From positions 248,001 to 312,000 of the forward strand of contig JAUTDP010000012.1 in assembly GCA_033439795.1 (NCBI GenBank): a DNA stretch of 64,000 nucleotides, written 5' to 3'. The stretch is from Sordaria brevicollis (lineage: Eukaryota; Ascomycota; Sordariomycetes; Sordariales; Sordariaceae). The notes beneath the pieces are model-generated. The model was not told the origin of the DNA. It worked only from the letters and a program-made list of their open reading frames with translations, and did no database searches. The stretch's first letter is position 1; every line of letters begins with the position of its first letter. The position numbers and the translations under genes are program-made. Shown piece after piece: positions 1 through 11,825 of this stretch.

Positions 1-504
1 ATGTTGTATGAGGTTGACGCCTTTAATATCAAGGCTACGCTTGTCGAGCCGGGTTTGGTGAGGAGGGACGAGGCGGATCAGGGCATGGTGCCTCGCTGGG
101 GCCATTTCCTCATCAAGCCAGCGAGTGAACCGTACTCGCATGCGACGTCGCCGGCGCTGCACGCGAAGAGGATGGTGCAGTGGTTGGGCGATAAGCAGCC
201 GACGAGTGCCCAGAAGTGCGCGGACTTAGTGTGGCAGCTGGGTCATTGCTCGTACCCGCCGCTGAGGTTGCTGCTGGGGAGTTATGCGATTGAAAGTATT
301 AGGGATCGGTTGAGGTCGGTGACGGAGGAGTTGGAGGACTGGAAACACCTGCATTTCCCAGTGGCGCCGGAGCCGGGGAGTAGCGGGGAAAATAGGGGAG
401 AGGGTGAGGGCGGCGAGAACAAGGAGGGCCAGAATGCTGACAGAGAAGGAGGAGACATGGAGATGGAGGTCGAGGAGACGTCCCCTACTAGCAACAAGGA
501 GTAA
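1..504 (+). CDS. Short-chain dehydrogenase/reductase, C-terminal part
   Basis: The frame is open from the first base, so the true start lies upstream of the window. The visible 167 residues begin with the segment FNIKATLVEPG, which matches the region just after the catalytic Tyr/Lys of classical SDR oxidoreductases (usually an IKVTIVEPG-like strand). The motif PPLRLLLGSYAIESIRDRL further on matches the usual PLRLPLG...A closing segment of this family. The NAD(P)-binding Rossmann half and the YxxxK motif are outside the window, so substrate and activity cannot be inferred. The last 40 residues form an acidic, Gly/Glu-rich tail that is unusual for an SDR. The gene converges on the RGG-rich gene that follows. 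Confidence 0.7.
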   Translation: MLYEVDAFNIKATLVEPGLVRRDEADQGMVPRWGHFLIKPASEPYSHATSPALHAKRMVQWLGDKQPTSAQKCADLVWQLGHCSYPPLRLLLGSYAIESIRDRLRSVTEELEDWKHLHFPVAPEPGSSGENRGEGEGGENKEGQNADREGGDMEMEVEETSPTSNKE

Positions 505-1213
505 CGGCTCCATGGAAGGCATGGCGCTCCTTCCCACCAGGAAACATCGGATGACAGAAACTCCTCCGGCGCCGGCAGGCAGTCCAGGTCCAAGCCAGCC
601 CATGCTGCCTGCACACGGCACCTTCCATTGGACCTTTTAAGGTCCTTCATCTGACCCCTCTACCACAATTGGGCGCCCTGTGGTTATAAAGTATGGCATA
701 GTGGTCAAGTTCCCGTTGATGAAAACATTGCCGGGTGCGTGGTACTCGAGGTACAGTTTTCGTAAGCACCGACTGATAACAGGGTGCCGAGCTTTTTGCA
801 CTTTTTATTGAAAAGCAGCATGGCTGGAGATATCGAAAATGTGGTGTTGGCATTTTTCTTTTTACCGTTGGATTTTAAAAAGGGAGGTTTTGTTGGTCGC
901 AGCACGAGCGAAAATGCGCATCATCTGTCCACACACATAAGAACACAGCGAAACCGAGACACGCTACGCAAAAACATGAAAACACGGCAACAAAGCAGAA
1001 TTCAGACAGCAGTTAAGGTCCTCCAATCTGATTTATTCAACAAAAGAGATGCCCTTTCGAACCATTGTCATCGTGGACTGAGCAATCGCTGTTCAGTTCG
1101 CTACTTGCCTTACACTAGGTTTGAAAACAGGTCTGGATGTTTGTGAATCTACCACCCCTCCCTTCCGTCCATCACACATCAATTTACCCACTCTCCCTCC
1201 TCAGTTCATCTCA
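505..1213. other. Intergenic, convergent 3' ends
   Basis: This is the 3' flank between the dehydrogenase and the minus-strand RGG gene. I see only short overlapping open frames without ATG context or domain signal, and no RNA gene. Confidence 0.5.
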
Positions 1214-1924
1214 TCATTGTCCAATCTCACCCCCACGACCGCGACCTCCAGTACCCCGACCCCTACCACCGCGCCCTCTGCTGCCCCGATTTCCACGGTG
1301 CCAAGTTCCACGGCCCCGGTTGCCATGACCGCGATTGCCACCACCTCGATTCCCACCACCTCGATTCCCACCTCTGCCACCCCGAGTCCCACCACCACCA
1401 TTCGATTCCCAAACATCAACACCACTCGCCTCCTTCATCTCCACGCCATCTTGCCCATCCTCACCAGCCTCTTCATCACCAGGAGGGGCAACATTTTCTT
1501 TGTCGCCATCATCAGCACCTACCGTTTCATCATCAGTATAATCATCAACAAACTCAATTCTGAGTGGAATTCCGGGTTCCAGACCGGTTTTCTGCTGTGT
1601 CGTCTTCATCAGTTCCTTCAAGTTTCGTCTCTCGGCCCCTTCTCTGCCCTTGAACTGGTTGACGACCTGGGAAATGGCTTCCACATCTGCTGCGGCCTTG
1701 CGGGCCTTACGGGCCTTGCGGGCTTGGCTGGCTTCGCTGGCTTTGCGGCTCTCCTCCCCCATCCTGTCTACCATCTCTTGCTGGTCCACTGGTAAGTTGA
1801 TGTATACCTTGTGGAACAGTGACGAGACCGAGTTGTATAGCTCGACTTTTTGTTGGCGCGAGAGCTCTTGCCCGGTCGAGCGGTATCTCTCGGGGGATTG
1901 CTCGGGAGATGATTCGGGGTCCAT
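1214..1924 (-). CDS. Small protein with RGG-rich C-terminal tail
   Basis: This is a 236-residue single-exon frame with an ATG start. The N-terminal half (about residues 20-120) is predicted helical and charged, with a lysine/arginine/alanine block (QARKARKARKAA) around residue 68. A short acidic stretch follows, and from about residue 176 to the end the chain is almost entirely Gly/Arg/Asn in GNRGGG and RGRGG repeats. RGG tails typically bind RNA and are arginine-methylated, so a role in RNA metabolism is an inference only. I do not recognise the N-terminal part. The 3' end is uncertain: GGTGAG just before the stop could be a splice donor, which would extend the tail. Confidence 0.6.
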   Translation of the reverse strand: MDPESSPEQSPERYRSTGQELSRQQKVELYNSVSSLFHKVYINLPVDQQEMVDRMGEESRKASEASQARKARKARKAAADVEAISQVVNQFKGREGAERRNLKELMKTTQQKTGLEPGIPLRIEFVDDYTDDETVGADDGDKENVAPPGDEEAGEDGQDGVEMKEASGVDVWESNGGGGTRGGRGGNRGGGNRGGGNRGHGNRGRGTWHRGNRGSRGRGGRGRGTGGRGRGGEIGQ

Positions 1925-3204
1925 TTTTGGATATTGAATCGGTTTGTTGAGTGGGAAGAAGAGAAGATGAGTGTGAAGGAGGTGATGGTAAGTGATGGTC
2001 GGTGGACTTGAGAAGAATCGAGGATGTGTCTGCTTTGGTGTGAGCTTTTGTTGATTGGATGCCCTGTTGATGTGCTGCTGAGGAGGAAAACCTAGGTCGT
2101 GAAGTATCGAGCCAGAGTAATCCGAGATGTGTCGTTATGGCTGTTGAGTTGAAAATGCTGACATGTCATCGCAAGATTGACTTCGGGATCGAGAAATTGG
2201 TTTTCTGGATCGCTGCTCAGTGTTGTCGCTTGCCGTGTTTTGTCTGAATATGACTGCGCTGGGATGAGTTGCAAAGAGATGGCTAAGACAGGATAGAGAG
2301 GTACGGTGATGCCATATGAATGCAGCCAATTGAGACGAAGAGTTTATAATGATGGTGAACAAAAGGAACGAAAAAAAAAACAAATGCTTGAGTAGTGGTT
2401 TGGAGAAGAGGAGAGAAGAGGACTGACTGGTGGGCGGCCGGGCATAAATACTACCAAGAGGGTTAGTTGGGGTGAATGCACCTTCCACGGTTCTCTTCGC
2501 CCATTCAGATTCGCTTGCCGTTACATATGAATAGTGCGGTGACTCATGGATTCGCAGTTGCATGTTGACTATTGGTCTGTCGCTGGTGCTTTCCTATTGT
2601 CTTTACAACACCTTGTCTATCACGATACCGCTTTATTCTAATGTTTTTCAGCAATACCAATTTTTGACACCTCGGTCTACACAGATGTGGCTCGGTTGAC
2701 TAAAATGAATCTGTCATGTAATGGGATTGGATCGATTGAACCTCTTCGTGGCTCCCTGCTACATCGAAATTTCCCGTAACATCCAGATCACGAAGCTGTG
2801 ATCCAAAGGAATTGGAGTAGTAGTAACCACAAAGGGGTCTCGTGGCAACCACTATGGGTCTGCCACTTCCTCGTCTGAACTTGTCGCCCACCATAGCGAC
2901 CTATGCTCTTGCTGGGCATTTGCTCACGCCGTTTTGGAATCCCAGCACCATTCCCCCAAGACCGACTTCCACAAGTGGAAGCCGTTGCGTGTCCTCAGTG
3001 AAGCGGGCGCTTGAAAGCTTGCCGATAATTTGGGACAGGGCAAAGGCCCTCAAGACGCATCGATTGGAGCCCTCCAAACAATCCGGCCTTCCATGTCCCA
3101 AGGAGCACTCAAGAACAGACCGGCAAGAGCTTCAAACCCGTTACCAGAACGGAGAAAGAGTAGGAAAATAGGCCGTAGGTCCGATATTCGGTGCCAAAAC
3201 GCGC
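1925..3204. other. Intergenic, upstream of RGG gene
   Basis: This 1.28-kb stretch separates the RGG gene from the 3' end of the Faf1 gene. The open frames at 2135-2563 and 2842-3171 have no domain signal (the second lacks an ATG), so I call no gene. It presumably holds the RGG gene promoter. Confidence 0.4.
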
Positions 3205-4515
3205 TCACCTCCTCTTCCTATGCCCACCCTTCACCTTCCCGCCCCTTCCGCCCCTTCCTCCCCTCCCACCAGCCGGTCCCGAGTTCTCCATACTCCTAAT
3301 CTCCCTCGCGCTAATCGTCAACTGTGCACCCCTCATCTTGCCAATACCAGGCATATCCACCGGCCTATCACCTCCTCCACCACTTCTCTTCTTCCCGCTG
3401 CTCTTGGCCTTGGCCTTCTCGAGGATGATACCATTCTCCCTCGCCTCTCTCCTCCTCTTCTGCTCGTACGTCTCGGCCGCCTTCTTGATACCCTTGCGCA
3501 TGTTCATGGGCATTTTTTCTTGTTCGAGAACGCTGCCCTTGCCGCCTAGCGCTTGGATGCGCATGTCGGTCGTCTTCTTGCGGATGCGGCCCTCGGCGAA
3601 GGCGCGCGTGTTTTTCTCGGTTTCGGCGGCCGCGGACGACAGGTAGTGCGAGGCGTTGCCGCCGGCTGCGGAAAGGATGTGAGATTCGGCAATGAGACGT
3701 TGCAGGGCGAGGTCGTTGGCGAGGAAGGCGGCGCTGTCATCACCGTCGGCGCCGTCTTTGTCTTTCTTGGATTTGGTGGTGGTTTGGGAGGCGGAGTCGA
3801 GGATGGCGTTGGGGGGTTTGGAGGACTGTTTCAAAAGGAGTTAGCGAGTATGTCCCTGCATAAACTGGATCAGAATCAGAGTGAAAGAACATACCAAATA
3901 GGCCTTCAGTTCCTTCTTGGACATCTTTGTCGTATCCACCTTTGACGAATCCTTGGAGTGATCCACCACCATCACCTTGGGAGCGTCTTCCTCCTCCTCT
4001 TCGTCTTCCTCCCCTTCACTGTCGCTCCCACTGTAGTCTTCCTCGTCCTCTTCGCCAGACAAGCCGTCGTCTTCGGAGCCCGAATCTACCGCATCGTCGT
4101 CCTCCAGTATTTGGTCCTCGTCGATTTCCTCATCGTCCTCGTCGTCGTCCTGTGCTTTCCTCGCCTTCTTCTTGGTTGACTTTCCGGTCTTTGATGTCGT
4201 GTTTTCGGCGGGAGCAATTGGCTTAAACCGAGCCTCGAAAGCGCGCTGGAAGATGGAAAGGGCGTCGGCGATTTCCTCTTCTGGTTCTTCCTCTTTTTGC
4301 TTCTCCTTCTTCTCTTCCTTCTTGCTGGATTCCTTCTCCTTCTTCACCGGTTTCTCTCCCAACTTCTTGGCGAGAACTTTCGTCTTCTGCTTGATCTTCT
4401 GGATGATATCGTCCTCCGCCGCAGCTGTCGTCTTGGTTCTCTTCTTCGCGCCTCCTCCCTCGGACAAAGCAGTTGCGCTTTTCCGCTTTCCTAGTAATTG
4501 CGTGGCTGCCGGCAT
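3205..4515 (-). CDS. faf1: Faf1/C1orf131-type ribosome assembly factor
   Basis: Exons are 3895-4515 and 3205-3825, with an intron at 3826-3894 (donor GTATGT, branch GCTAAC, acceptor AACAG). The protein has 413 residues. The first half is a lysine-rich nuclear/nucleolar type sequence (KKRTK near residue 25) followed by long Asp/Glu runs around 120-180. The C-terminal half carries the DUF4602-type core KMPMNMRKGIKKAAETYEQK followed by RREARENGIIL, the hallmark of yeast Faf1 and human C1orf131, which act in 18S rRNA maturation and 40S assembly in the nucleolus. It ends in a basic RGG/KRR tail. The two coding exons are both exactly 621 nt, which I take as coincidence. It is divergent from HIS6. 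The family assignment rests on the DUF4602-like motif and overall design. Confidence 0.8.
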
Positions 4516-4988
4516 ATTGATGATTGATTAATGGGATGGACGATGTATGCAACGGGGTTCGATGACGACGACGGCAACGAGATGCGACGGTAGTTGAAAT
4601 TAAGTTTGTTGGTGTTGTGATTAGCTTTGCTGCATGGAACGGTTGGTTCGCCGCGAATGGTGATCCAAAAATTTTGGGCTTGCAGCCAGTCCAATCCAAT
4701 GCCAAAATGGACAAGGGACCAATTTGGGAGCTTATCGATAAGCTAAACTTGAACTTCGGACATGCAGCTGCGTGGGTCAAAAAGATGATCTGCAGCACTG
4801 TGCTAAGAACGGGTGGGACGGGGGTGTAGCTCTAGCGGAATGGACGCCGTAGGGCTACCCCACTGAAACATAACGGGCCGCATCCAGGGCATGCCGTGAC
4901 CGGATTGAAGCTCTCATAACGAACTTCAACCTCATTTTCACTTTCACTTTCACCTCTCCCCAACCCGTCTCACACATCATCAGGCAAA
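4516..4988. promoter_or_regulatory. Bidirectional promoter between faf1 and HIS6
   Basis: This 473-bp divergent intergenic region must hold both promoters. It contains tandem CCAAT-like motifs at 4691-4700, a perfect palindrome with two opposed GATA sites at 4729-4744, and a pyrimidine-rich stretch (repeated TTTCAC) just before the HIS6 ATG. I did not find a clear CPC1/Gcn4 site (TGACTCA) despite the amino-acid-biosynthetic neighbour. Confidence 0.6.
4729..4744. promoter_or_regulatory. 16-bp palindrome with paired GATA sites
   Basis: AGCTTATCGATAAGCT is a perfect palindrome in the divergent promoter. It holds two inverted GATAAG cores. Fungal GATA factors such as NIT2 bind closely spaced GATA pairs, so a regulatory role is possible, but this is inferred from sequence alone. 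Confidence 0.45.
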
Positions 4989-6170
4989 ATGACGCGCTTC
5001 CGCCCCTGCATCGACCTCCACGCCGGGCAAGTCAAGCAAATCGTCGGCGGCACGCTTGACTCCGCCACCTCGGAGCTCAAGACCAACTTTGTCTCCCCCC
5101 ACCCTCCGGCCTACTTTGCGAAGCTGTACCGCGATAATGAGCTTACCGGAGCTCATGTGATCATGTTGGGACCTGGCAATAAAGAGGCTGCTTTGGAGTC
5201 TCTGAAGGCGTGGCCGGGGGGCTTACAGGTTGGAGGAGGCATTACGGATGCGAATGCTAGGGAGTGGGTAGAGGCTGGAGCTGAGAAGGTTTGTTGATTC
5301 CTTTTTTGTCTGGGGTGTTGGGTCCGGTTATTGCTTTGGAAGTGTGATGTTATGCGAAGGCCGTCATTGGCGGTGTGTTTTTCTTTTGCTTTTTTGACTT
5401 TGTCTTGGGCTGTGAAGGTGCAAGTCATGTTATCATTCTCCAAATAGAATAGTTTGCGGATACGCGCGTTTGTTTACTTTCATTAAGGGGCTTTCTGTTT
5501 CAGACCTCTCTTCCACTGGCCCCAGCTCACACGGCCACTGTTTTTTGATTTTTCTTCTTTCTATCTATGTTGACATTTGGAACCAAACTACTCACGCATA
5601 CCTACAGGTCATCATAACGTCATACCTCTTCCCCAACGGCAAGTTCTCCCAATCCCACCTCGACGCCGTCCTCGCCGCCCTCGACGGCGACAAGTCCAAG
5701 CTGGTCATCGACCTTTCGTGTCGCCGCCAGGGCGAGGATAAGTGGTTTGTGGCCATGAACAAGTGGCAGACTATTACCGACATGGAGGTTTGCGAGGGTA
5801 TGTCGTTATTTTCCCTTCCCTCCTCCCCTTCCCTCTTCTCTGTTTTCCCCCATTCACTCACTAACTCACTTTCCACCCACCAGAGTCCATTAACCAGCTC
5901 GAACCCTTCTGCTCCGAATTCCTGATTCACGCCGCCGACAATGAAGGCCTTCAGCGGGGCATCGACGAAAAGCTCGTCAAAAAGTTATCTCAGTGGTGCA
6001 GTATCCCCGTCACCTATGCGGGCGGCGGTCGTAACCTGGAAGATTTGGAGAATGTTAAACGACTGAGCAACGGTAAGGTGGACTTGACGATTGGCAGCGC
6101 GCTGGATTGTTTTGGTGGTAAGGGCGTGACGCTGGAGGAGTGTGTGGAGTGGAATAAGAAGCAGCAGTGA
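4989..6170 (+). CDS. HIS6: ProFAR isomerase (histidine biosynthesis)
   Basis: Exons are 4989-5288, 5608-5797 and 5884-6170, giving 258 residues, the usual length for the eukaryotic enzyme (yeast His6 is about 261). The enzyme converts phosphoribosylformimino-AICAR-P to its ribulosyl isomer, the fourth step of histidine synthesis, in the cytosol. The HisA-type TIM barrel is seen from [17 protein letters not shown] at the start, with the catalytic-type Asp at residue 9, through VIDLSCRR with the second Asp near 135, to the phosphate-binding motifs [11 protein letters not shown] and [12 protein letters not shown] near the C-terminus. Intron 1 (5289-5607) is long for this region. The N. crassa counterpart is, I believe, called his-7. 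The gene is divergent from faf1 and convergent with BUD4. Confidence 0.93.
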
Positions 6171-7219
6171 TTGACAAAAGTCATTGGATAGAGGTGATGG
6201 GACTGGAGATAAAAGGGGGCTGGGGAATGTATATATAAATGTGGGAATTGTGCATATATCGTAGAGTTGTATTCTGGTCTAGACCAACATAAAACAGCAG
6301 TGATGGGATCGCAGAGGACACTGAGATAAATCTCACTCAATACAAACGAATAACGTCACTGAGGCAGATGTACGTGATATTTGGAGCTAGAGGTAGATTT
6401 GGTGGTCGAAGTTTGATTATAGCGGACATTCGTGATTTCTCCAGCACCTCAAGTTGTGGACAGGCAGTTGTGAGAGTTTTGGTTTAATTTTGCTGCTCAC
6501 TATTCTACGAACAAGACATCAACGCATTGACAGGAACAAAGAGGGAACAGTCCAATGTAGACAATGAAGAGTAAGTTGGGGTACTAAGTACTATATTTGT
6601 TACTCGGTGATGTGCTTTGTATACTTTACTCAAACAATGTGCGCGCCAGCAAGCTTCCAGGCAAGAAGAGAGAGATATGTAAAAACACACAAGAACTCCT
6701 CCGACAAAAAAGTTGTAGTATAATAGCCTTTGCGGCCCTTGCCCTTTTGGAGCGAAGGGAAGAAGAAAAAGTAAAGTTCCAGCGAAGAGCTATGCGACGC
6801 TTTGCTTATCCACAAAATCAGATCCGTCAAACATGTCCCGAAGCCAGAATCAAACATTTATAGTAGACAAAGTCGCAATGCAAAAACCAAATGCCATGCA
6901 TGTGCAATGAAGTGTGTGTGGTGCGCATCCCGTGAATCCCGCATGCGCGTGCTTCGCTAAACAACGGGCTTGCCGGACAACCAACATAAAGCATGATCAT
7001 GATCATCATCACCCTATGATATCATACCCCATGCGGTGCTCCATCATACCGTGCTTCCGAGCACTAAGACTTTTCCAACCCCAAAACGCACCTTCTTTTC
7101 AAGCCTCGTTCGTCTCTTTCTTTGTTTCTTTTTTTTCATCCTCTCATATCTCTTCACAAACGTGTTCTCGTGACTCGACATTATAATAATCGTATAGTGG
7201 GAACGCGAGCCAGCCCGAT
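6171..7219. other. Intergenic between convergent HIS6 and BUD4
   Basis: This 1.05-kb stretch holds the 3' untranslated regions and polyadenylation signals of both genes. It is AT-richer than the coding flanks. No gene, RNA or repeat is visible. Confidence 0.5.
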
Positions 7220-10200
7220 TTATACAAGACTGCTCTTCGTCCTCGAGTGCACCCGTCGACCTTCGGCACGCCTGCGGATGGTCTCCTCTCTCTTAAGCAC
7301 CAACTCGCACCACTTGCCCTTCAACTTGGATGGGGTGCCTGAAACCGAATCGTCATCCGAAGCAAGGATGGTGTCGCGTCCAATGACTTCGCCGAGAACC
7401 TTCATCCAGCCCTCCTTCTCCTCAGTGCTGTCGGCGTAGAAGTCGATCAGTTCGCCGTTATTGAAACGGATCCGGAACCCTTCCTCCACAAACATGTAGC
7501 CCTCTTCGTCCTCAGCAAACGCAGAACGACGACGCTTGCCATTTTTGCCGGTGATTTCCTTCTCCATGAGGGCGCGGCGGTCGTCGATAAGCCGTTTGGC
7601 ATTCGCAAGGTTGATGGTTGCTCGTGGCTGTCGAGTTGCCTCGTGATAGGCGGTCAGCTTAGTACCAACCAGCTTGAAGTAACGGCGACGCCAGTACTAT
7701 AACATATGTTGTCAGCAAGGAATTCAAAGTTAATGGAAAACATCGATGCAACATACCGGGCAATCTCCACCCTGTTGGCTGAGGACACCTTCCCAGGATT
7801 GGGCCAGGCGCTCCTCAGCAGCCTTCATCTCGCGGATGCACGAGTTCATGCTCTTGGGCATATCCTCATCGGTCGCTCCCTTAGGACGAGGTACGAACAA
7901 AAGCTGGAGTTCCAGCTTTCCGATCTTGTACGGCGCACGGCGAACAGGCCCGGTACTACCGCGCTTGCTCTTGACGCTTGAGGCGAAACCTGCCTCCTCA
8001 GTAGCCCACTCGTTGAAGGCCGCGACTTCCACAGTATAAGGGCGTCCGAAGCACCGGGATTCGTGCTCCTTAAGGCAGACATACGAACGAGCAAAACTTC
8101 CGTCCTCAGCGGCCAAGGGAGAGAGAAGGTCCCATGCGGTAGGCTGGGTCTTCATCTGGCGCGCGGCGGCTTCACGCTGCTGCTGCGCCAGACGTTCCTC
8201 CTCTTCCTTCTGTCGCATCTCCATCTCGCGGCGCTTTTTGGGTGAAGCAAACACTCTGCTGAAGGTCGACGTCTTGGCCTTGGTGATCTTGGCGGGAGAT
8301 GGGATCGCCTTCTGCTTAACCGGCGCGGGCTTCTCCAGCTTCACGTTCAGGGTCAACTGGAATTCTAGATCATTGGGCACAACAAGCTCGAACTCCTGGC
8401 CAATGGGAGCATTCCTGGCAAGCTCCAACCAAGCAGTGGTAACACAGTGAACGCCGTTGTCCAGAGTCAAGGCAAACCAGGTTCGTTCGTCTACGGCATG
8501 GTTAGTCAAGCTCCATTTTGTACTCAAATCAGAAGACTTACTCTTCGGGATGGGCAGATCGAGATCCTTCACACCCATCACCTTGACAAACAAACGACCA
8601 CGTTCGCCACTCTCTGGGCCCTCCATGCCAGCATTGAGGTCGTCTTCGGCCGTTGAAGTCGTTGCCGTGGCATTGCTCTCCTGGCCAGGAAGTGGTGGAA
8701 CCGGTCCCACGGTAGTACTAGGTCGCTTCTTGAGACTCCTCTTTCTCGGCTGGGGGTTCCAAGGTTCCACAGTCCACGACTGGGGACGGTTCGCCTTGAC
8801 AGGTGAGCCAGCGGATCGATAGCCGTTACGAGAATCGTCGCCATCCTTGTCGCTGGCAGTAACCATCTTGGTGTTCTGTCGCATAAGATAACCGCGCTGT
8901 TTTCGAGTTGTGACGTTAGCATCGAGAGGTACATTATCTGCGAATGGGTCGGATTTAGTCTGGCTTCCGGACGCTTGTCCAGGCAAAGTAAAGCCTTCGG
9001 TTGTGGTGCGGGACTTGTTAAGGAACTTTTCAAAATTAACCTTTTGTGCTTCGATGACCCTCTCGAAGTCTCTTTCGAGGCTGAGGCCAACATCGATATC
9101 TAGGGTCAGGCTGCGGTTCTTGAAGCTGGGATGGCGCATCATGTAATTGTCGACCGAGGCCCTCAGCATTTCAGGCTCCATGTCCTTGGAGATACGGCTA
9201 CGGTGGCGTTCTGGAATCTGAGGGATGGTTGGGACTTCACGACTAACGTGGCGACGAGCCTCACGCATGCTTTCGATATCGGCAGGTGTTGCTGATGGGC
9301 GAGTCTTCAACTTGGAACCGGAGGCCGACTTGATGGTCGCAACCTGTTCGGGGATGGCAGGCGATGCGCGAGCTTCCTCTTCGTCACTGTCGGGCATAGG
9401 GCGGTGGATCACAGACTCAGGGGTACCTGGCTCTTCCTCGTACTCATCTTCCTCGTCAGGGTCTCCCCAACCGGAGCCGTCATACTCGGGCTTTGACAGC
9501 ACCTTCTTCATCTTGGGCGTCTCTGGCCTCTGCTCGATGTGAATCTCCGGCAAAGCCCTCTCCGTTTCCTTGCCCTTGTCGACCTTTTCAGGCTGGGCGA
9601 CCTGGGGCTGCTCGGGCTCCTTCTCCTTCTCCGGCTCAGCAGGTTTGCTCATGAAAGACTCCAAACCCTCGGTAAAATCGGCCTCCTTGTTTTCCTTGGG
9701 AAGGTCGAGAGAGCCGCTCAGGCTGGAAGAAGAGATGTCTCTTACAGCGGGCGCTTCGATCGCTGGGGTGATTGATGCTCTAGGGGTGGATACCTGATCG
9801 TCATGGTCATCCTTCTCAGGATCTGTGCCCATAGAATACTGGCTTTCTGTCTCATCGTCGTGGTGTAGCTCAGACGCATCCGCCTCGCTGTCAACAGTCT
9901 CAGTATGATCATACGTATCCGCAACCGAATAGTCGTCTTCACTATCGTAATCGTGGTGTGGGCGCTTGATGATAACGCTTCCCTCTTCCTCGCTGTCGGT
10001 TTCATCGCTGAAGTCGGAATCGTTTTCGGTGCTCGGAATGGGCACATCCGGGTCATAGGCACCTGATTGCCTAGGAGGAGAGAGGATTGGAGGGTCAGAG
10101 AAGTTATAATCCGATTCCCGCTCACCGTTACCGTTAACCCTACGCAAGATCGATTCGCGCGAGATACGTGGTGGTAGTTGGTAATCTTCAAGATCGCCAA

Positions 10201-11825
10201 TGGTGTCGTTTTCTTCCTCCTCTTCGTCGGGATGCGAAAGAGGGCTGCTCAGTAGCTCCCGCTCAGAGTTCTGGCCCTCGCCGCGGTTGTGGGTACCGGC
10301 ACGACGCATGCGTCGCTCCCGCTGCTGCTCGGCAGCGTGCTTTCCGTCGTCAGAAAGCATCATAAGCTTGAGACGCTCTTCAAGCGACATCTTGCCAGTG
10401 CCGATATTTTGCATCTCGGCCTTGGTCAGAGGAGCTGGTGGGGGAGTAGGGAGGCTCCTCACAGGAGAGAGGGCATTGGGAGAGGCCGAATCACTCCTGC
10501 TGGACTGTCCAGGGAGTGGCGGCAATGGCCTGTGGTCGCCATTCGAAGTACCTTCAGAACCGACACTCCGTGAGAAGGGGTCGTCACCTTCGCCCTGCCT
10601 CCAATCCTCCGGGCCAACTACAGGAGTCTTGTCTGTGTCCTCGAGCGAGGCGTCAAAGCTATCACCGCTTTCACTATGATCATCATCGTGCAACATGTAA
10701 TGATCATCGTCGTCCTCATCCTCCTCTGAATCGTAGCTTCCTTCTCTCGAGTTGCTGCCAATCGAAGATAGATCCGGGGTCGCCATTTCGTACTCGTTCA
10801 CCTGAGGGGGGGCAGCATCAAAAGTGACACTCTTGGCATGGCGGTGAAGTGCCCGTCCAGTTGGGAGTTCATTGCCATTTTCGTCTGTCGTCCATGTGCC
10901 GGTTTCGTGGTCGAAGCTGCTCTTGAATCGGCTTGAGAGCGACGACTTCATAGGCGAGGTGGACAGGCTCTGGCTTCCGTGCTCCTTGTCCCTGTTTGGC
11001 GTTTCCGGGCGGGCCTGAGCAGAAAGAGTTACTGGAGGCGCGGTAGGCCGAAGAGGCGGGCTCAAAATGGGGATGCTGGTGCTACTTTGGCTTCTCCCAT
11101 GGCCACGGAAACCGCTGAATCCCATGCCACCAAATGCGTTTCCTTGGATCTTGGACAGCGGGCGTTCGACTGGCGGGCGAGGGGGTTCCTGGCCCGGCTT
11201 GACTTCGGAGGCGAGAATGTTGCTGTTCTTGACGCGGGATGCCTTTTGCAGACGTTCGATGGAAGAGCGGCGGACAGGAGAGGGGGATCCGGTGCGACTA
11301 TCGAGACTGTTTTCCGAGTTGAAACGGGTTTGCCAAAAGACACGCGGGGAGGTCGGGTTATCCATGGGCGACATGGGCGACGACTGGAAGGGGGAGGAAT
11401 CGGTATTTAGAGGCGACATCTTGGACTGTTCCTGGGAGGTTAGCATGTTGAGGGTGCAGATGCAGGTACAGCCAGCCAGCAGTGGCCAAGGGGATATGCG
11501 ACATGCATGGAGCAAGGAGAAGAGGATGGAGCTCGTCCACTCGTTCCTGGCTCTAGCGGCCTCATGTATTGGCTTACCTTTGCCTGTGCCTGGCTGGAAC
11601 CGGGCGAGTTCCTCCTCTGTTCCGTGGGCGAGATCTCGGATAGCGGCCGAGGGATAGCACTCTGTGTCTTGGACGGGATAGGCATAGTGTTGCTCTTGGA
11701 AAGGCGGAGAGGATGCACCTAGACGCGCCACGTAGTTAGCGGTGAGAGAACCAATGAGGTCATTGCCCCAACAGGGCAGTGGGGATGGAGGTATGGGCGC
11801 GCCCTACCGGTTCCTCCGACGCCAT
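7220..11825 (-). CDS. bud-4: BUD4, anillin-like septation landmark protein
   Basis: I place five exons: 11808-11825 (18 nt, six residues), 11578-11718, 8542-11431, 7757-8490 and 7220-7696, giving 1419 residues in phase. Bud4 marks septation and budding sites, acting with Bud3, the Rho4 GTPase module and the contractile ring. The first 900 residues are low-complexity and Ser/Pro/acid-rich, typical of the family. From about residue 1000 (GRLFVKVMGVKDLDLPIP) there is a C2-like anillin-homology module. The C-terminal part, encoded mainly by exon 5 (from YWRRRYFKLVG, residue 1262), is a PH domain ending in FYADSTEEKEGWMKVLGEV, the expected last helix with its Trp. Intron 3 (8491-8541) is 51 nt, in frame and without stops, so retention would still give protein. 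The tiny first exon is the least certain part; it is supported by donor GTAGGG, branch GCTAAC, acceptor CTAG and phase. Confidence 0.88.

Noticed and set aside
1121..1795. 224-codon Thr/Pro/Ser-rich plus-strand frame
   Set aside because: It is the antisense shadow of the RGG-repeat gene.
2842..3171. 109-codon plus-strand frame
   Set aside because: It starts with GTG, has no homology signal and no splice context.
7730..11731. BUD4 as a single 1333-codon exon starting at 11731
   Set aside because: The N-terminal part of that frame reads through an intron; the true path uses another frame upstream with good splice signals, and the 3' end must splice to the PH-domain exon.
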